Assembly (NCBI RefSeq): GCF_025854275.1
Contig: NZ_CP107567.1
Span: forward strand, 3,782,001-3,846,000
DNA length: 64,000 bases
Direction: 5' to 3'
Source of the DNA: Streptomyces peucetius
Lineage (GTDB): Bacteria > Actinomycetota > Actinomycetes > Streptomycetales > Streptomycetaceae
Made by a program: the position numbers and the translations under genes. Shown here in pieces: positions 26,564 through 36,320 of the stretch. Position 1 is the stretch's first letter, and each line of letters opens with the position of its first letter. The notes under the pieces were generated by a model. That model was not told where the DNA came from, did not search any database, and was given only the letters and a program-made list of their open reading frames with translations.

Positions 26564-26707
26564 GGACGCGCTGTCCCTTCGAAGTCCGGAGGCGGGGCGC
26601 CCCGGCGGGGCGCCGGGCGGGCGGAGACGGATCGCTCCATACTGCACCAGCTCGGGGGCGAAATGGGTTCGCCAGTGGTTTCCCGGGGGTGCGATCCTGG
26701 AGGCCGT

Positions 26708-29700
26708 ATGTCTACTTCCTTCGCCGAGATCCAGACCCTGCTGGCCGGGGCGTCCCTGCGGGACGCCCACCGGCTCGGCCGCCGTCTCGAAGGCGCCCGC
26801 CGCATCCGTAAGCCCGAGGCACGGCAGGCCGTGCTGGACGAGATCGCCGCGGAGGTGGAGAAGTCCGCGGCCCGCATCGCCCGGCGCGCCGGGCGCGTGC
26901 CCGAGGTCACGTACCCCGAGCAGCTGCCCGTCAGCCAGAAGAAGGACGCGATCCTGGAGGCGATACGGGACCACCAGGTCGTGATCGTCGCAGGTGAGAC
27001 GGGGTCGGGCAAGACGACCCAGATTCCGAAGATCTGTCTGGAGCTCGGCCGCGGTGTGCGCGGCATGATCGGCCACACACAACCCCGGCGTATCGCCGCC
27101 CGCACCGTCGCGGAGCGGGTCGCGGAGGAGCTGAACACCCCGCTGGGCGAGGCGGTCGGCTGGAAGGTCCGTTTCACCGACCAGGCGAGCGGCGACACCC
27201 TCGTCAAGCTGATGACGGACGGCATCCTGCTCGCCGAGATCCAGACGGACCGGGAGCTGCGCGCCTACGACACGATCATCATCGACGAGGCGCACGAGCG
27301 GTCGCTGAACATCGATTTCCTGCTCGGCTATCTCGCCCAGCTGCTGCCGAAGCGTCCCGACCTCAAGGTCGTGGTCACCTCGGCGACGATCGACCCGGAG
27401 CGTTTCTCCCGGCACTTCGGCGATGCCCCGATCGTCGAGGTCAGCGGCCGTACGTACCCGGTCGAGGTGCGTTACCGGCCCCTGCTGGAGGAGCAGGGCG
27501 ACGACAGCGACCGTGACCAGATCACCGCGATCACGGACGCCGTCGAGGAGCTCATGGGCGAGGGGAAGGGCGACATCCTCGTCTTCCTCTCCGGCGAGCG
27601 CGAGATCCGCGACACGGCGGACGCGCTCAACAAGAAGCAGTACCGGTTCACCGAGGTGCTCCCTCTCTACGCCCGGCTCTCGCACGCCGAGCAGCACCGG
27701 GTGTTCCAGCAGCACACCGGCCGCCGGATCGTCCTCGCGACGAACGTCGCGGAGACGTCGCTGACCGTCCCCGGCATCAAGTACGTGATCGACCCGGGCA
27801 CCGCCCGCATCTCCCGCTACAGCCACCGCACCAAGGTGCAGCGGCTGCCCATCGAGCCGGTCAGCCAGGCGAGCGCCAACCAGCGCAAGGGCCGCTGCGG
27901 CCGTACGTCGGACGGCATCTGCATCCGGCTCTACTCGGAGGACGACTTCAACGCCCGTCCCGAGTTCACGGACGCGGAGATCCTGCGGACGAACCTGGCG
28001 TCCGTCATCCTCCAGATGACCGCGGCCGGTCTCGGCGACATCGAGAAGTTCCCGTTCATCGACCCGCCGGACCACCGCAACATCCGCGACGGGGTCCAGC
28101 TCCTCCAGGAGCTCGGCGCGTTCGACCCGGCCGAGAAGGACCCGCGCAAGAAGCTCACCGAGACGGGCCGCAAGCTCTCGCAGCTGCCGGTCGACCCGCG
28201 GCTGGCGCGCATGATTCTCGAGGCCGACAAGAACGGCTGTGTCCGCGAGGTCATGGTGATCGCGGCCGCGCTCTCCATCCAGGACCCGCGCGAGCGCCCG
28301 GCGGAGAAGCAGGCGCAGGCGGACCAGCAGCACGCCCGCTTCAAGGACGAGACGAGCGACTTCCTCGCCTTCCTCAACCTGTGGCGCTACGTCCGCGAGC
28401 AGCAGAAGGAGCGCGGCTCCTCCAGCTTCCGCCGGATGTGCAAGCAGGAGTATCTGAACTTCCTGCGCATCCGCGAGTGGCAGGACATCTACTCGCAGCT
28501 GCGGACGGTGGCCAAACAGATGGGCCTCCATCTGGAGGAGCCTGCGGCGGGTACAGCCGCCCCCGACCAGTCCGTCCATGTCTCGCTCCTCGCCGGTCTG
28601 CTGTCTCACATCGGCATGAAGGACGTGAAGGAAACCGGGCGGGAGGGTGGGAAGAGCACAGCGAAGAACGAGTACCTGGGCGCCCGCAACGCCAAGTTCG
28701 CGATCTTCCCGGGCTCCGCCCTCTTCAAGAAGCCGCCGCGGTTCGTGATGTCCGCCGAGCTGGTGGAGACCTCACGCCTGTGGGCGCGGGTCAACGCGAA
28801 GATCGAACCGGAGTGGATCGAACCGCTCGCGCAGCATTTGCTGAAGCGTACGTACAGCGAACCGCACTGGGAGAAGGACGCGGCCGCGGTGATGGCGTAC
28901 GAGAAGGTGACGCTGTACGGCGTGCCGATCGTCGCCCAGCGCAAGGTCAACTACGGGCGGATCGACCCGGAGGTCTCGCGCGACCTCTTCATCCGCAACG
29001 CGCTGGTCGAGGGCGACTGGCGCACGCACCACAAGTTCTTCGCGGACAACCGCAGGCTGCTGACCGAGGTCGAGGAACTGGAGCACCGGGCCCGCCGGCG
29101 CGACATCCTCGTCGACGACGAGACGCTGTTCGACTTCTACGACCAGCGGGTGCCCGAACACGTGGTGTCGGGCGCGCACTTCGACTCCTGGTGGAAGCAC
29201 AAGCGCCGTGAGCAGCCCGAACTGCTCGACTTCGAGCGCGAGATGCTCATCAACGAGAAGGCCGGCGAGGTCACCAAGGACGACTACCCGGACTCGTGGC
29301 GGCAGGGCCGGCTGAAGTTCCGGGTGACGTACCAGTTCGAACCGGGCGCGGACGCGGACGGTGTGACCGTCCACATCCCGCTGCAGGTGCTGAACCAGGT
29401 CACCGACGAGGGCTTCGACTGGCAGATCCCGGGCCTGCGGGAGGACGTGGTCACCGAGCTGATCCGTTCCCTGCCGAAACCGGTCCGCCGCCACTACGTG
29501 CCCGCGCCGAACTACGCGAAGGCGTTCCTGGACCGCGCCGTGCCCCTGCAGGAGCCGCTGCCGGTCACGCTGGCGCGAGAACTGCAGCGGATGGTCGGCG
29601 TGCCCGTCTCCGCGGACGACTTCGACCTGTCCCGCGTACCCGACCATCTGAAGATCACCTTCCGGATCGTCGACGAGCGGCGCCGGAAGATCGCGGAGGA

Positions 29701-30679
29701 CAAGGACCTGGAGGCGCTGCGGCTCAAACTGAAGCCGAAGGCCCGTCAGGCGCTCTCCAAGGCCGCCGCGGCCGCCACGGCGGGCCCGTCCGGCTCCGGG
29801 GAGTCCCTGGAGCGCACCGGCCTCATGGACTGGACGATCGGCACGCTGACGAAGGTCTTCGAGACCCGGCGGGCTGGCCAGCCGGTCAAGGCGTTCCCGG
29901 CCCTGGTGGACGACGGTGCCTCGGTCTCCGTGCGGCTCTTCGACACGGAGGCGGAGCAGGCGCAGGCCATGTGGCAGGGCACCCGTCGGCTGATCATGCT
30001 CAACATTCCGGTGAACCCGGCGAAGTTCGCCTCCGACAAGCTGACGAACCAGCAGAAACTGGCGCTGTCCCGCAATCCGCACGGCTCGATCCAGGCGCTC
30101 TTCGAGGACTGCGCCCTGGCCGCGGCCGACCGGCTGATCGCGGAGCACGGCGGACCGGCGTGGGACGAGGAGTCGTTCCGGAAGCTGTTCGACAAGGTCC
30201 GCGCCGACCTCGTCGACCTCACCGTCCGCACGATCGACCAGGTGCAGCAGATCCTGGCGGCCTGGCAGGCCTGTGAGCGCCGTCTGAAGGCCACGAACAG
30301 CCTGGTCCTGATCAGCAACGTCCAGGACGTACGCGACCAGCTGGCGGCCCTGGTGCCCGCCGGCTTCGTGACCCGCACGGGGCTGCGCAGGCTGCCGGAC
30401 CTGATGCGCTACCTCATCGCGGTGGACCGCCGTCTGCAGCAGATGCCGACGGCCGTCCAGCGCGACACCACGCGCATGGAGAAGGTCCACGAGATGCAGG
30501 ACGAGTACGCCTGGCTGCTCGAGCAGATGCCGCAGGGCCGTCCCGTGCCGCAGGCGGTCCTGGACATCCGCTGGATGATCGAGGAGCTGCGGGTGAGCTA
30601 CTTCGCGCACGCGCTGGGCACGGCGTATCCGGTGTCCGACAAGCGGATCGTGAAGGCGATCGACGCGGCCGCGCCGTGA
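26708..30679 (+). CDS. hrpA: ATP-dependent RNA helicase HrpA (DEAH box)
   Basis: The product is 1323 residues, the usual HrpA length. It has Walker [18 protein letters not shown] (about 93-109), [20 protein letters not shown] (motif Ia), [20 protein letters not shown] (DEAH, about 190-210), [48 protein letters not shown] and [14 protein letters not shown] (motif VI). The HA2/OB-fold and long C-terminal region follow. HrpA-type DEAH helicases act on RNA and on stalled ribosomes; the cellular target in actinomycetes is not known to me. The ATG at 26708 starts MSTSFAEIQ. Confidence 0.93.
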   Translation: MSTSFAEIQTLLAGASLRDAHRLGRRLEGARRIRKPEARQAVLDEIAAEVEKSAARIARRAGRVPEVTYPEQLPVSQKKDAILEAIRDHQVVIVAGETGSGKTTQIPKICLELGRGVRGMIGHTQPRRIAARTVAERVAEELNTPLGEAVGWKVRFTDQASGDTLVKLMTDGILLAEIQTDRELRAYDTIIIDEAHERSLNIDFLLGYLAQLLPKRPDLKVVVTSATIDPERFSRHFGDAPIVEVSGRTYPVEVRYRPLLEEQGDDSDRDQITAITDAVEELMGEGKGDILVFLSGEREIRDTADALNKKQYRFTEVLPLYARLSHAEQHRVFQQHTGRRIVLATNVAETSLTVPGIKYVIDPGTARISRYSHRTKVQRLPIEPVSQASANQRKGRCGRTSDGICIRLYSEDDFNARPEFTDAEILRTNLASVILQMTAAGLGDIEKFPFIDPPDHRNIRDGVQLLQELGAFDPAEKDPRKKLTETGRKLSQLPVDPRLARMILEADKNGCVREVMVIAAALSIQDPRERPAEKQAQADQQHARFKDETSDFLAFLNLWRYVREQQKERGSSSFRRMCKQEYLNFLRIREWQDIYSQLRTVAKQMGLHLEEPAAGTAAPDQSVHVSLLAGLLSHIGMKDVKETGREGGKSTAKNEYLGARNAKFAIFPGSALFKKPPRFVMSAELVETSRLWARVNAKIEPEWIEPLAQHLLKRTYSEPHWEKDAAAVMAYEKVTLYGVPIVAQRKVNYGRIDPEVSRDLFIRNALVEGDWRTHHKFFADNRRLLTEVEELEHRARRRDILVDDETLFDFYDQRVPEHVVSGAHFDSWWKHKRREQPELLDFEREMLINEKAGEVTKDDYPDSWRQGRLKFRVTYQFEPGADADGVTVHIPLQVLNQVTDEGFDWQIPGLREDVVTELIRSLPKPVRRHYVPAPNYAKAFLDRAVPLQEPLPVTLARELQRMVGVPVSADDFDLSRVPDHLKITFRIVDERRRKIAEDKDLEALRLKLKPKARQALSKAAAAATAGPSGSGESLERTGLMDWTIGTLTKVFETRRAGQPVKAFPALVDDGASVSVRLFDTEAEQAQAMWQGTRRLIMLNIPVNPAKFASDKLTNQQKLALSRNPHGSIQALFEDCALAAADRLIAEHGGPAWDEESFRKLFDKVRADLVDLTVRTIDQVQQILAAWQACERRLKATNSLVLISNVQDVRDQLAALVPAGFVTRTGLRRLPDLMRYLIAVDRRLQQMPTAVQRDTTRMEKVHEMQDEYAWLLEQMPQGRPVPQAVLDIRWMIEELRVSYFAHALGTAYPVSDKRIVKAIDAAAP

Positions 30680-30773
30680 CGGGCCCGTCGCCGGGAGTGA
30701 GTTCGACCTGATGGTCGCACCTGCTGTACAGTCTTCCTCGCGGCCAAGGAAGCAGTCACCGGCTGCGAAACCT

Positions 30774-30848
30774 GGTCCTGTGGAGCAGTTTGGAGTGCTC
30801 GCCACCCTGTCAAGGTGGAGGCCGCGGGTTCAAATCCCGTCAGGACCG
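30774..30848 (+). tRNA. tRNA-Asp (anticodon GTC), copy 2
   Basis: All 75 bases are identical to the copy at 23723-23797. It is followed by a terminator and by a partial duplicate of its own 3' end. Confidence 0.95.
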
Positions 30849-30859
30849 CTTGAAGTGAC

Positions 30860-30889
30860 GAAGGCCCGCATCACACGATGCGGGCCTTC
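30860..30889 (+). terminator. Terminator of tRNA-Asp
   Basis: A 13-base stem GAAGGCCCGCATC with ACAC loop. Confidence 0.75.
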
Positions 30890-30943
30890 GCCGTACCCCG
30901 GCCCCCGAGGCCGCGCCCGCGGCGAAGCCGCCGTCGGACACAG

Positions 30944-31004
30944 CAAATCCCGTCAGCACGACCCGAACCGGCCGAGGCCCGCATCACACGATGCGGGCCT
31001 CGGC
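30944..31004 (+). repeat. Partial duplicate of the tRNA-Asp 3' end and terminator
   Basis: CAAATCCCGTCAG at 30944-30956 repeats the T-arm/3' part of tRNA-Asp. At 30971-31004 a second hairpin (GCCGAGGCCCGCATC, loop ACAC, 15 bp) copies the tRNA terminator, with compensating outer pairs. The rest of the tRNA is missing. It looks like a duplication scar or an old attachment site. Confidence 0.6.
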
Positions 31005-31084
31005 CGTACCCGGGTGTCTTGACGGCGTCATCTGCCGGGGGTACCCAGTCATTAGAGGACGGCACACACCCGGAGGTGACGTGC

Positions 31085-31339
31085 ATGGCGGCGTCCACGG
31101 CAAGGCGGTACGAGACCAGGGCGCTGCTGCGCGCCCATCTGTCGGCCGTGTCCGGCTACCGGCACCTCACGAGGTCCTGCCCCATCTGTCATCGCCTCCT
31201 GCGGCTCGCCATGGAGCGCCCGGAGCACGAACCGACGGCACGCGCACCGCGGACGTTCCCACCGAGGACCGTCGAGCCGGCGCCGGAGCCACCCCACGAC
31301 GCACCGCCGGCCGAGGACAAAGGTCCCACCAAGGAGTGA
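31085..31339 (+). CDS. Small conserved Streptomyces-type protein (possibly DUF6274)
   Basis: The product is 84 residues. The N-terminal half (ARRYETRALLRAHLSAVSGY, HLTRSCPICHRLLRLAME) is helical with a CPIC pair and several His, which could bind a metal. The C-terminal half is Pro-rich. The ATG at 31085 is five bases after a perfect GGAGGTGA. The gene is next to bldC, as a similar small protein is in other streptomycetes (from memory, unverified). Function unknown. Confidence 0.6.
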   Translation: MAASTARRYETRALLRAHLSAVSGYRHLTRSCPICHRLLRLAMERPEHEPTARAPRTFPPRTVEPAPEPPHDAPPAEDKGPTKE

Positions 31340-31585
31340 CCAACAGCCCCTCCACGGCGCTCTTTTCCGTGACAGGCTGGACTTTGGCAAGGGCTGGGCA
31401 GTGTGACGGGTGTCACCGAACGGGTTTTCAGAACTGCGGCACTTAGACCCTCCCTACAACGGGCCGATTTAATATGTGCCATTGCACTCCCCTTCAGGAC
31501 GGTCCGGCACAGGTCACCACAAGGCACCCGTCCGCTTCCCGCCGGCTCCCCACGCCTCCCCCAACCCCCTCCCCGGGCAACAAAA
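31340..31585. other. Intergenic, no gene seen
   Basis: Between the small CPIC protein and the bldC terminator there is no convincing reading frame. An A/T-rich island (gggccgatttaatatgtgcc, about 31463-31482) stands out from the high G+C background and could hold a promoter, but no clear -35/-10 pair was assigned. Confidence 0.4.
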
Positions 31586-31617
31586 ATCGCGCTGGACCCG
31601 GCGGAGTCCAGCGCGAT
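31586..31617 (-). terminator. Intrinsic terminator after bldC
   Basis: ATCGCGCTGGAC pairs with GTCCAGCGCGAT (12 bp, 8-base loop). On the minus strand it is followed by TTTTTG, a classical intrinsic terminator downstream of bldC. Confidence 0.7.
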
Positions 31618-31718
31618 CGATGACGAAGGTCTGTTGGGGCAGACACCGTCACATGGAGCTAGGGGTGTGGGCGGTCCGAGGTGGGGGCCCCGGAAATGCC
31701 CGGTCGAACGGGGTGTGT

Positions 31719-31925
31719 TCAGGCCTCGCTGCGCTGCTGCGGAATTCCCGCAAGCAGTGCGCGGACCTCTGCCTCGCGGTACCGGCGATGTCCTCCGAGC
31801 GTGCGGATGGACGTGAGCTTGCCTGCCTTGGCCCAGCGGGTGACCGTCTTCGGGTCCACGCGGAACATGGTGGCAACCTCAGCCGGGGTCAGCAGCGGCT
31901 CGGCATCAGGGGTGCGAGCGGTCAT
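31719..31925 (-). CDS. bldC: Developmental regulator BldC (MerR-like DNA-binding protein)
   Basis: The product is 68 residues, the known BldC length. It is a single winged-helix domain with LLTPAEVATMFRVDPKTVTR, WAKAGKLTSIRTLGGHRRYR and EAEVRALL. BldC binds direct repeats cooperatively and holds back sporulation genes during vegetative growth in Streptomyces. A ribosome binding site GAGGAGG precedes the ATG. It is monocistronic, with its own terminator at 31586-31617 and a long upstream region. Position next to hrpA and vdh matches S. coelicolor. Confidence 0.96.
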   Translation of the reverse strand: MTARTPDAEPLLTPAEVATMFRVDPKTVTRWAKAGKLTSIRTLGGHRRYREAEVRALLAGIPQQRSEA

Positions 31926-32404
31926 GAGCGGCCTCCTCGGGAGAACCGAACCTTCTCGGTTCTTTCCTCTAAATTCTGCACCTTGACCCGCGTTGCCCGA
32001 AATGGCGGACGCGGGCCGAGTCGGTTATAGGACGAACGGCTTGTCCTCGGCACTACAACTACACCATCTGTCCAGCGACGTCGGCCAAACCGATGGAATT
32101 GCCCTCTCAGGTGTCCATCAGCGGCCGAAGCCCGATGGACCATGCCATAACGGACAGTCACGTCACAGTAACGATCAGTCACAGAGCGATCAGGAGTCGC
32201 CAGACCCCCCATAGAGTGCAATGCTGAGCATTCCGCCCGTACTTGGGCGGAAGGAACCCTCCCCGGACTCCTTGTCCTATTTTGACACGAGGGTAGGTGA
32301 TGGGCGCAAGGGCGCGGTTAGTGTAGTCCGTCACCCTTGAGGCAAGTGCCCGGATCGGGGCCTACGTCCTGTACACAGCGGAACCCGGACAACGAAGTCG
32401 GCCT
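31926..32404 (-). promoter_or_regulatory. bldC upstream region
   Basis: This stretch of about 480 bases contains no gene and is lower in G+C than its surroundings. A short hairpin AGAACCGA-ACCTTC-TCGGTTCT (31942-31963) lies just before the bldC ribosome binding site. A second stem TTCCGCCC/GGGCGGAA sits at 32231-32252. It presumably holds the bldC promoter and a long leader. Confidence 0.45.
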
Positions 32405-33244
32405 TCAGTTCGCGAACTGAAGGTCCTTGACGGCCCGCCAGCGCTCCGTCAGCCGGGCATAGGCCTCGGCCGCCCCCTCGTCGTCGCCGGCCCGCAGCGC
32501 CGCGATGCCCTCCGTCACATCGGCCGCCGACCGGTCGTCCGCCAGCTGCTCCCCGGGCAGCGCGTGCACCAGGCCGCCGTAGTCGAGCTCGACGAGCGAG
32601 CGCGGGTGGAATTCCTCCAGCCATCGGCCCACGTCCACCAGGGCCTCGGTCAGCGGCCCCTCGTCGATCGCCTCCCGCAGGGTCCGCAGCGCCCGTGCCA
32701 CCCGCCGGCGCGCCTGGACCATCGGCGTCCGGTACCGCAGCACGGGAGCCCCCGGCCCGGCCGCCTCGTACTCGCGCTCCTCGTCGGCGAAGAGCGTGAA
32801 CCAGCCGACCGGGACATGCCAGACCGCCGTCCTGATCCACGGCCGCGCGTCCGGGTTCCGCATCCGCCACTGATCGAAGTCCGCCGCCGCCTGTCCCCGT
32901 ACGACCGGCGGCAGCGCCGCGTCCAGCAGCGGCTCGGGCAGCTGCTCCGCGAGCGCCTCGAGGGCCAGCCAGCCGCGCAGCCTGGTCCGCCACGGGCAGA
33001 CGCAGACCACACCGTCGACGTCGGCCACGAACGCGTCGGCGCTCTCGTGGACCGGGACGGGTACCGGCGGGGTCGGCAGCAAATCGGCCAGGGACCGGCG
33101 CAGTTCGTCCTGTGCGGTCGGGGTGGCCTCCCGGCGGGCGTAGCGCGCCCAGTGACTGCGTTCCGGCTCGGGAAAGGCCGCCAGCGGCTCGTAGATCCGC
33201 AGATACGAGGCGTAAGGGACAAGAACCGAGGACAGCGCTGGCAT
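32405..33244 (-). CDS. Conserved hypothetical protein next to vdh
   Basis: The product is 279 residues. It is soluble and acidic, with DAFVADVDGVVCVCPWRTRL, RTAVWHVPVGWFTLFADEER and SLVELDYGGLVHALPGEQLA. No catalytic motif is recognised. It is divergent from vdh, with a shared spacer of about 180 bases. The ATG at 33244 follows GGAAGGA. The gene occupies the equivalent position between vdh and bldC in other streptomycetes. Function unknown. Confidence 0.7.
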   Translation of the reverse strand: MPALSSVLVPYASYLRIYEPLAAFPEPERSHWARYARREATPTAQDELRRSLADLLPTPPVPVPVHESADAFVADVDGVVCVCPWRTRLRGWLALEALAEQLPEPLLDAALPPVVRGQAAADFDQWRMRNPDARPWIRTAVWHVPVGWFTLFADEEREYEAAGPGAPVLRYRTPMVQARRRVARALRTLREAIDEGPLTEALVDVGRWLEEFHPRSLVELDYGGLVHALPGEQLADDRSAADVTEGIAALRAGDDEGAAEAYARLTERWRAVKDLQFAN

Positions 33245-33425
33245 GCGGCGATCCTTCCACGCCGGTACCCCGCGAGAGGGTGATCCTCGGCACTGGATCG
33301 GATCTACGCACGCGTAGGACTTACTCTCTTGCCCAACCGGACCTTTCCGGCCCTCCCCAGCCACAAGCGACCGGGAGGACGGAGGAGGGCCCGCACCCGC
33401 CGCTTCGTACTTGGGAGTCACCACC

Positions 33426-34517
33426 GTGACCGATGTGACCGGCGCCAATGCCGACGTACTGCACACCCTGTTCCGGTCGGAACAGGGGGGCCACGAGCAA
33501 GTCGTGCTGTGTCAGGACCGCGCCAGTGGCCTGAAGGCTGTCATCGCCATCCACTCCACCGCCCTGGGCCCGGCCCTCGGCGGCACCCGCTTCTACCCGT
33601 ACGCGTCCGAGCAGGAGGCCGTCGCCGACGCGCTCAACCTCGCCCGGGGCATGTCGTACAAGAACGCCATGGCCGGTCTGGACCACGGCGGCGGCAAGGC
33701 CGTGATCATCGGTGACCCCGAGCAGATCAAGTCGGAGGAACTGCTGCTGGCCTACGGCCGGTTCGTGGACTCCCTCGGCGGCCGCTACGTGACCGCCTGC
33801 GACGTCGGCACCTACGTGGTGGACATGGACGTCGTCGCGCGCGAGAGCCGCTGGGTCACCGGCCGCTCCCCCGAGAACGGCGGCGCGGGGGACTCCTCCG
33901 TGCTCACCGCCTACGGCGTCTTCCAGGGCATGCGGGCCTCCGCCCGGCACCTGTGGGGCGAGCCGGCGCTGCGGGGCCGCAAGGTGGGCGTCGCCGGCGT
34001 CGGGAAGGTCGGCCACCACCTGGTCGAGCATCTGGTCTCCGACGGCGCCGAGGTCGTGATCACGGACGTGCGCGAGGAGTCGGTGCGCCGGATCCTCGAC
34101 CGGCACCCCGAGGTCACCGCCGTCGCCGACACGGCCGCCCTGATCCGCACCGAGGGCCTGGACGTCTACGCCCCCTGCGCGCTCGGCGGGGCCCTGAACG
34201 ACGCCACCGTCCCGGTCATGACGGCCAAGGCCGTCTGCGGCGCGGCCAACAACCAGCTGGCGCACCCCGGCGTCGAGAAGGACCTCGCGGACCGCGGGAT
34301 CCTCTACGCCCCCGACTACGTGGTGAACGCCGGTGGCGTCATCCAGGTCGCCGACGAGCTCCACGGGTTCGACTTCGACCGGTGCAAGGCCAAGGCGTCG
34401 AAGATCTTCGACACTACGCTCGCGATATTCGCACGTGCGAAGGATGACGGGATTCCGCCGGCCGCCGCGGCCGACCGGATCGCCGAGCAGCGCATGGCGG
34501 AGGCGCGCGGTCGCTGA
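33426..34517 (+). CDS. vdh: Valine/leucine dehydrogenase (Glu/Leu/Phe/Val dehydrogenase family)
   Basis: The product is 363 residues, as for Streptomyces Vdh. It catalyses NAD-dependent oxidative deamination of branched-chain amino acids, feeding acyl-CoA precursors. The catalytic Lys lies in [20 protein letters not shown] (second Lys). The Rossmann motif is [19 protein letters not shown], and [23 protein letters not shown] is family-specific. The start is GTG at 33426 ([20 protein letters not shown]). It is monocistronic and divergent from the hypothetical gene. Confidence 0.93.
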   Translation: MTDVTGANADVLHTLFRSEQGGHEQVVLCQDRASGLKAVIAIHSTALGPALGGTRFYPYASEQEAVADALNLARGMSYKNAMAGLDHGGGKAVIIGDPEQIKSEELLLAYGRFVDSLGGRYVTACDVGTYVVDMDVVARESRWVTGRSPENGGAGDSSVLTAYGVFQGMRASARHLWGEPALRGRKVGVAGVGKVGHHLVEHLVSDGAEVVITDVREESVRRILDRHPEVTAVADTAALIRTEGLDVYAPCALGGALNDATVPVMTAKAVCGAANNQLAHPGVEKDLADRGILYAPDYVVNAGGVIQVADELHGFDFDRCKAKASKIFDTTLAIFARAKDDGIPPAAAADRIAEQRMAEARGR

Positions 34518-34796
34518 GCGTGGCCGTCCGGCTCGCCGGCCTCGGGGAGACATGACTCACCCCGGTCGGCGGGTCGACCGTCGCGAAGAGGTTAAAATCG
34601 CAGTTGACCAGCGAGGACAGGGCTCCTCGCCGGTCCTGCGAAGGGGCACGTGATGCGGGCGGCGTACCGTATGGCCGCGGAAGCAGGTACCGTTGAAGCC
34701 CTACGGACCGGTCTCTCCGAGGAGAGCCCGTTCCGACTCATGAACGCGTGTCAAGACTCTGGGGCCGTCGAGCCCCGTCACCGAGGGGGTCGAGCC

Positions 34797-35051
34797 ATGG
34801 GGCGCGGCCGGGCCAAGGCCAAGCAGACAAAGGTCGCCCGCCAGCTGAAGTACAACAGCGGCGGGACTGACCTGTCGCGTCTGGCCAACGAGCTGGGCGC
34901 TTCGACTTCGAGTCAGCCTCCGAACGGCGAGCCGTTCGAGGACGACGACGAGGAAGACGACCCGTACGCACAGTACGCGGATCTGTACAACGACGACGAG
35001 GACGAGGACGACGAGTCCGGTCCGTCGTCGCAGCAACGCCGCGGCGCTTGA
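34797..35051 (+). CDS. DUF3073 family small acidic protein
   Basis: The product is 84 residues. The basic N-terminus MGRGRAKAKQTKVARQLKYN is followed by a very acidic tail (FEDDDEEDDPYAQYADLYND). The pattern is the actinobacterial DUF3073 family, of unknown function. AGGGGG precedes the ATG at 34797. It is convergent with purM, separated by a shared hairpin. The 279 bases upstream hold no other gene. Confidence 0.85.
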   Translation: MGRGRAKAKQTKVARQLKYNSGGTDLSRLANELGASTSSQPPNGEPFEDDDEEDDPYAQYADLYNDDEDEDDESGPSSQQRRGA

Positions 35052-35067
35052 CGCTGTACTGACACTG

Positions 35068-35097
35068 ACCCGGTCCTGGGGCGACCCCGGACCGGGT
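35068..35097. terminator. Convergent terminator between DUF3073 gene and purM
   Basis: ACCCGGTCC-T-GGGG pairs with CCCC-GGACCGGGT around CGA. It is followed by TCT on the + strand. Confidence 0.7.
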
Positions 35098-35184
35098 TCT
35101 GTGCTGTCGGCTCTCGCCACCGGCGGGTCCTGTCAGGCCTCGCCGGCGGTGCTGCTGTCAGCTCCGCCGGCGGCCTCCCTGCTG

Positions 35185-36288
35185 CTACGACGCATAGGTA
35201 CCGGTCAACTCGGCGCCGGTGTGCCCGGCGTCGGTCCGCTCCACGATGCTGCCGGCGACCCAGGCCTCGACGCCCCGGTCGGCCAGTGTGGTCAGCGCCA
35301 CATCGACGGACTCCTGCGGGACGACGGCCATCATGCCGACTCCCATGTTCAGCGTCTTCTCCAGCTCGAGCTGCTCGACCCGGCCGGCCGTGCCGACGAG
35401 ATCGAACACCGGGCCCGGCGCCCAGGTCGACCGGTCGACGACCGCGTGCAGCGCGTCGGGGACGACCCGCGCCAGGTTGTTGGCGAGCCCGCCGCCGGTG
35501 ATGTGGCTGAAAGCGTGCACCTCGGTGGTCCTGGTGAGCGCCAGGCAGTCCAACGAGTAGATCTTGGTGGGCTCGAGCAGCTCCTCGCCGAGCGTCCGGC
35601 CGAGCTCCTCCACCCGCTGCTCGAGCGACATCTTCGCCCGGTCGAACAGCACGTGCCGGACCAGCGAGTACCCGTTGGAGTGAAGCCCGGACGACGCCAT
35701 CGCGATGACGGCGTCACCCTTACGGATGCGATCCGGGCCGAGCAGCCGGTCCGCCTCGACCACACCGGTCCCCGCGCCCGCGACATCGAAGTCGTCCGGA
35801 CCCAGCAGCCCGGGGTGCTCGGCGGTCTCGCCGCCGACCAGAGCGGTACCGGCGAGGACACAGCCCTCGGCGATGCCCTTCACGATCCCGGCGACCCGCT
35901 CGGGGTGGACCTTGCCGACACAGATGTAGTCGGTCATGAACAGCGGCTCGGCGCCGCAGACGACGATGTCGTCCATGACCATGGCCACCAGGTCGTGGCC
36001 GATCGTGTCGTACACGCCCAGCTGCCGGGCAATGTCGACCTTCGTGCCGACGCCGTCGGTGGCGGAGGCGAGCAGCGGACGCTCGTAGCGCTTGAGGGCG
36101 GAGGCGTCGAAGAGGCCGGCGAAGCCGCCCAGGCCGCCGAGGCCCGCGACCTCAGGGCGCTGCGTCTTCTTCACCCACTCCTTCATCAGCTCGACGGCGC
36201 GGTCGCCCGCCTCGATGTCCACACCCGCGGCCGCGTAGCTGGCACCGGTGCCCGCGTGCGGAGCACGCTCGGAAGATTCAGCAGACAT
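35185..36288 (-). CDS. purM: Phosphoribosylformylglycinamidine cyclo-ligase (AIR synthetase)
   Basis: The product is 367 residues. It catalyses ATP-dependent closure of FGAM to AIR, step five of purine synthesis. Motifs include LLASATDGVGTKVDIARQLG, HDLVAMVMDDIVVCGAEPLF, DYICVGKVHPERV, AGTALVGGETAEHPG and SHITGGGLANNLARVVPDAL, typical of the PurM/PurL superfamily. The ATG is at 36288 (MSAESSERAPHAGTGASYAA). It follows purF by 32 bases on the same strand, forming a purF-purM operon. Confidence 0.96.
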   Translation of the reverse strand: MSAESSERAPHAGTGASYAAAGVDIEAGDRAVELMKEWVKKTQRPEVAGLGGLGGFAGLFDASALKRYERPLLASATDGVGTKVDIARQLGVYDTIGHDLVAMVMDDIVVCGAEPLFMTDYICVGKVHPERVAGIVKGIAEGCVLAGTALVGGETAEHPGLLGPDDFDVAGAGTGVVEADRLLGPDRIRKGDAVIAMASSGLHSNGYSLVRHVLFDRAKMSLEQRVEELGRTLGEELLEPTKIYSLDCLALTRTTEVHAFSHITGGGLANNLARVVPDALHAVVDRSTWAPGPVFDLVGTAGRVEQLELEKTLNMGVGMMAVVPQESVDVALTTLADRGVEAWVAGSIVERTDAGHTGAELTGTYAS

Positions 36289-36320
36289 GCTGGAGAACTT
36301 TCGTGTCGTACTGCAGGGGA

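Noticed and set aside
26564..28609. Long minus-strand frame opposite hrpA
   Set aside because: It has no domain content and lies opposite clear helicase motifs. Only its last part (26162-26563), beyond hrpA, looks like a separate small gene.
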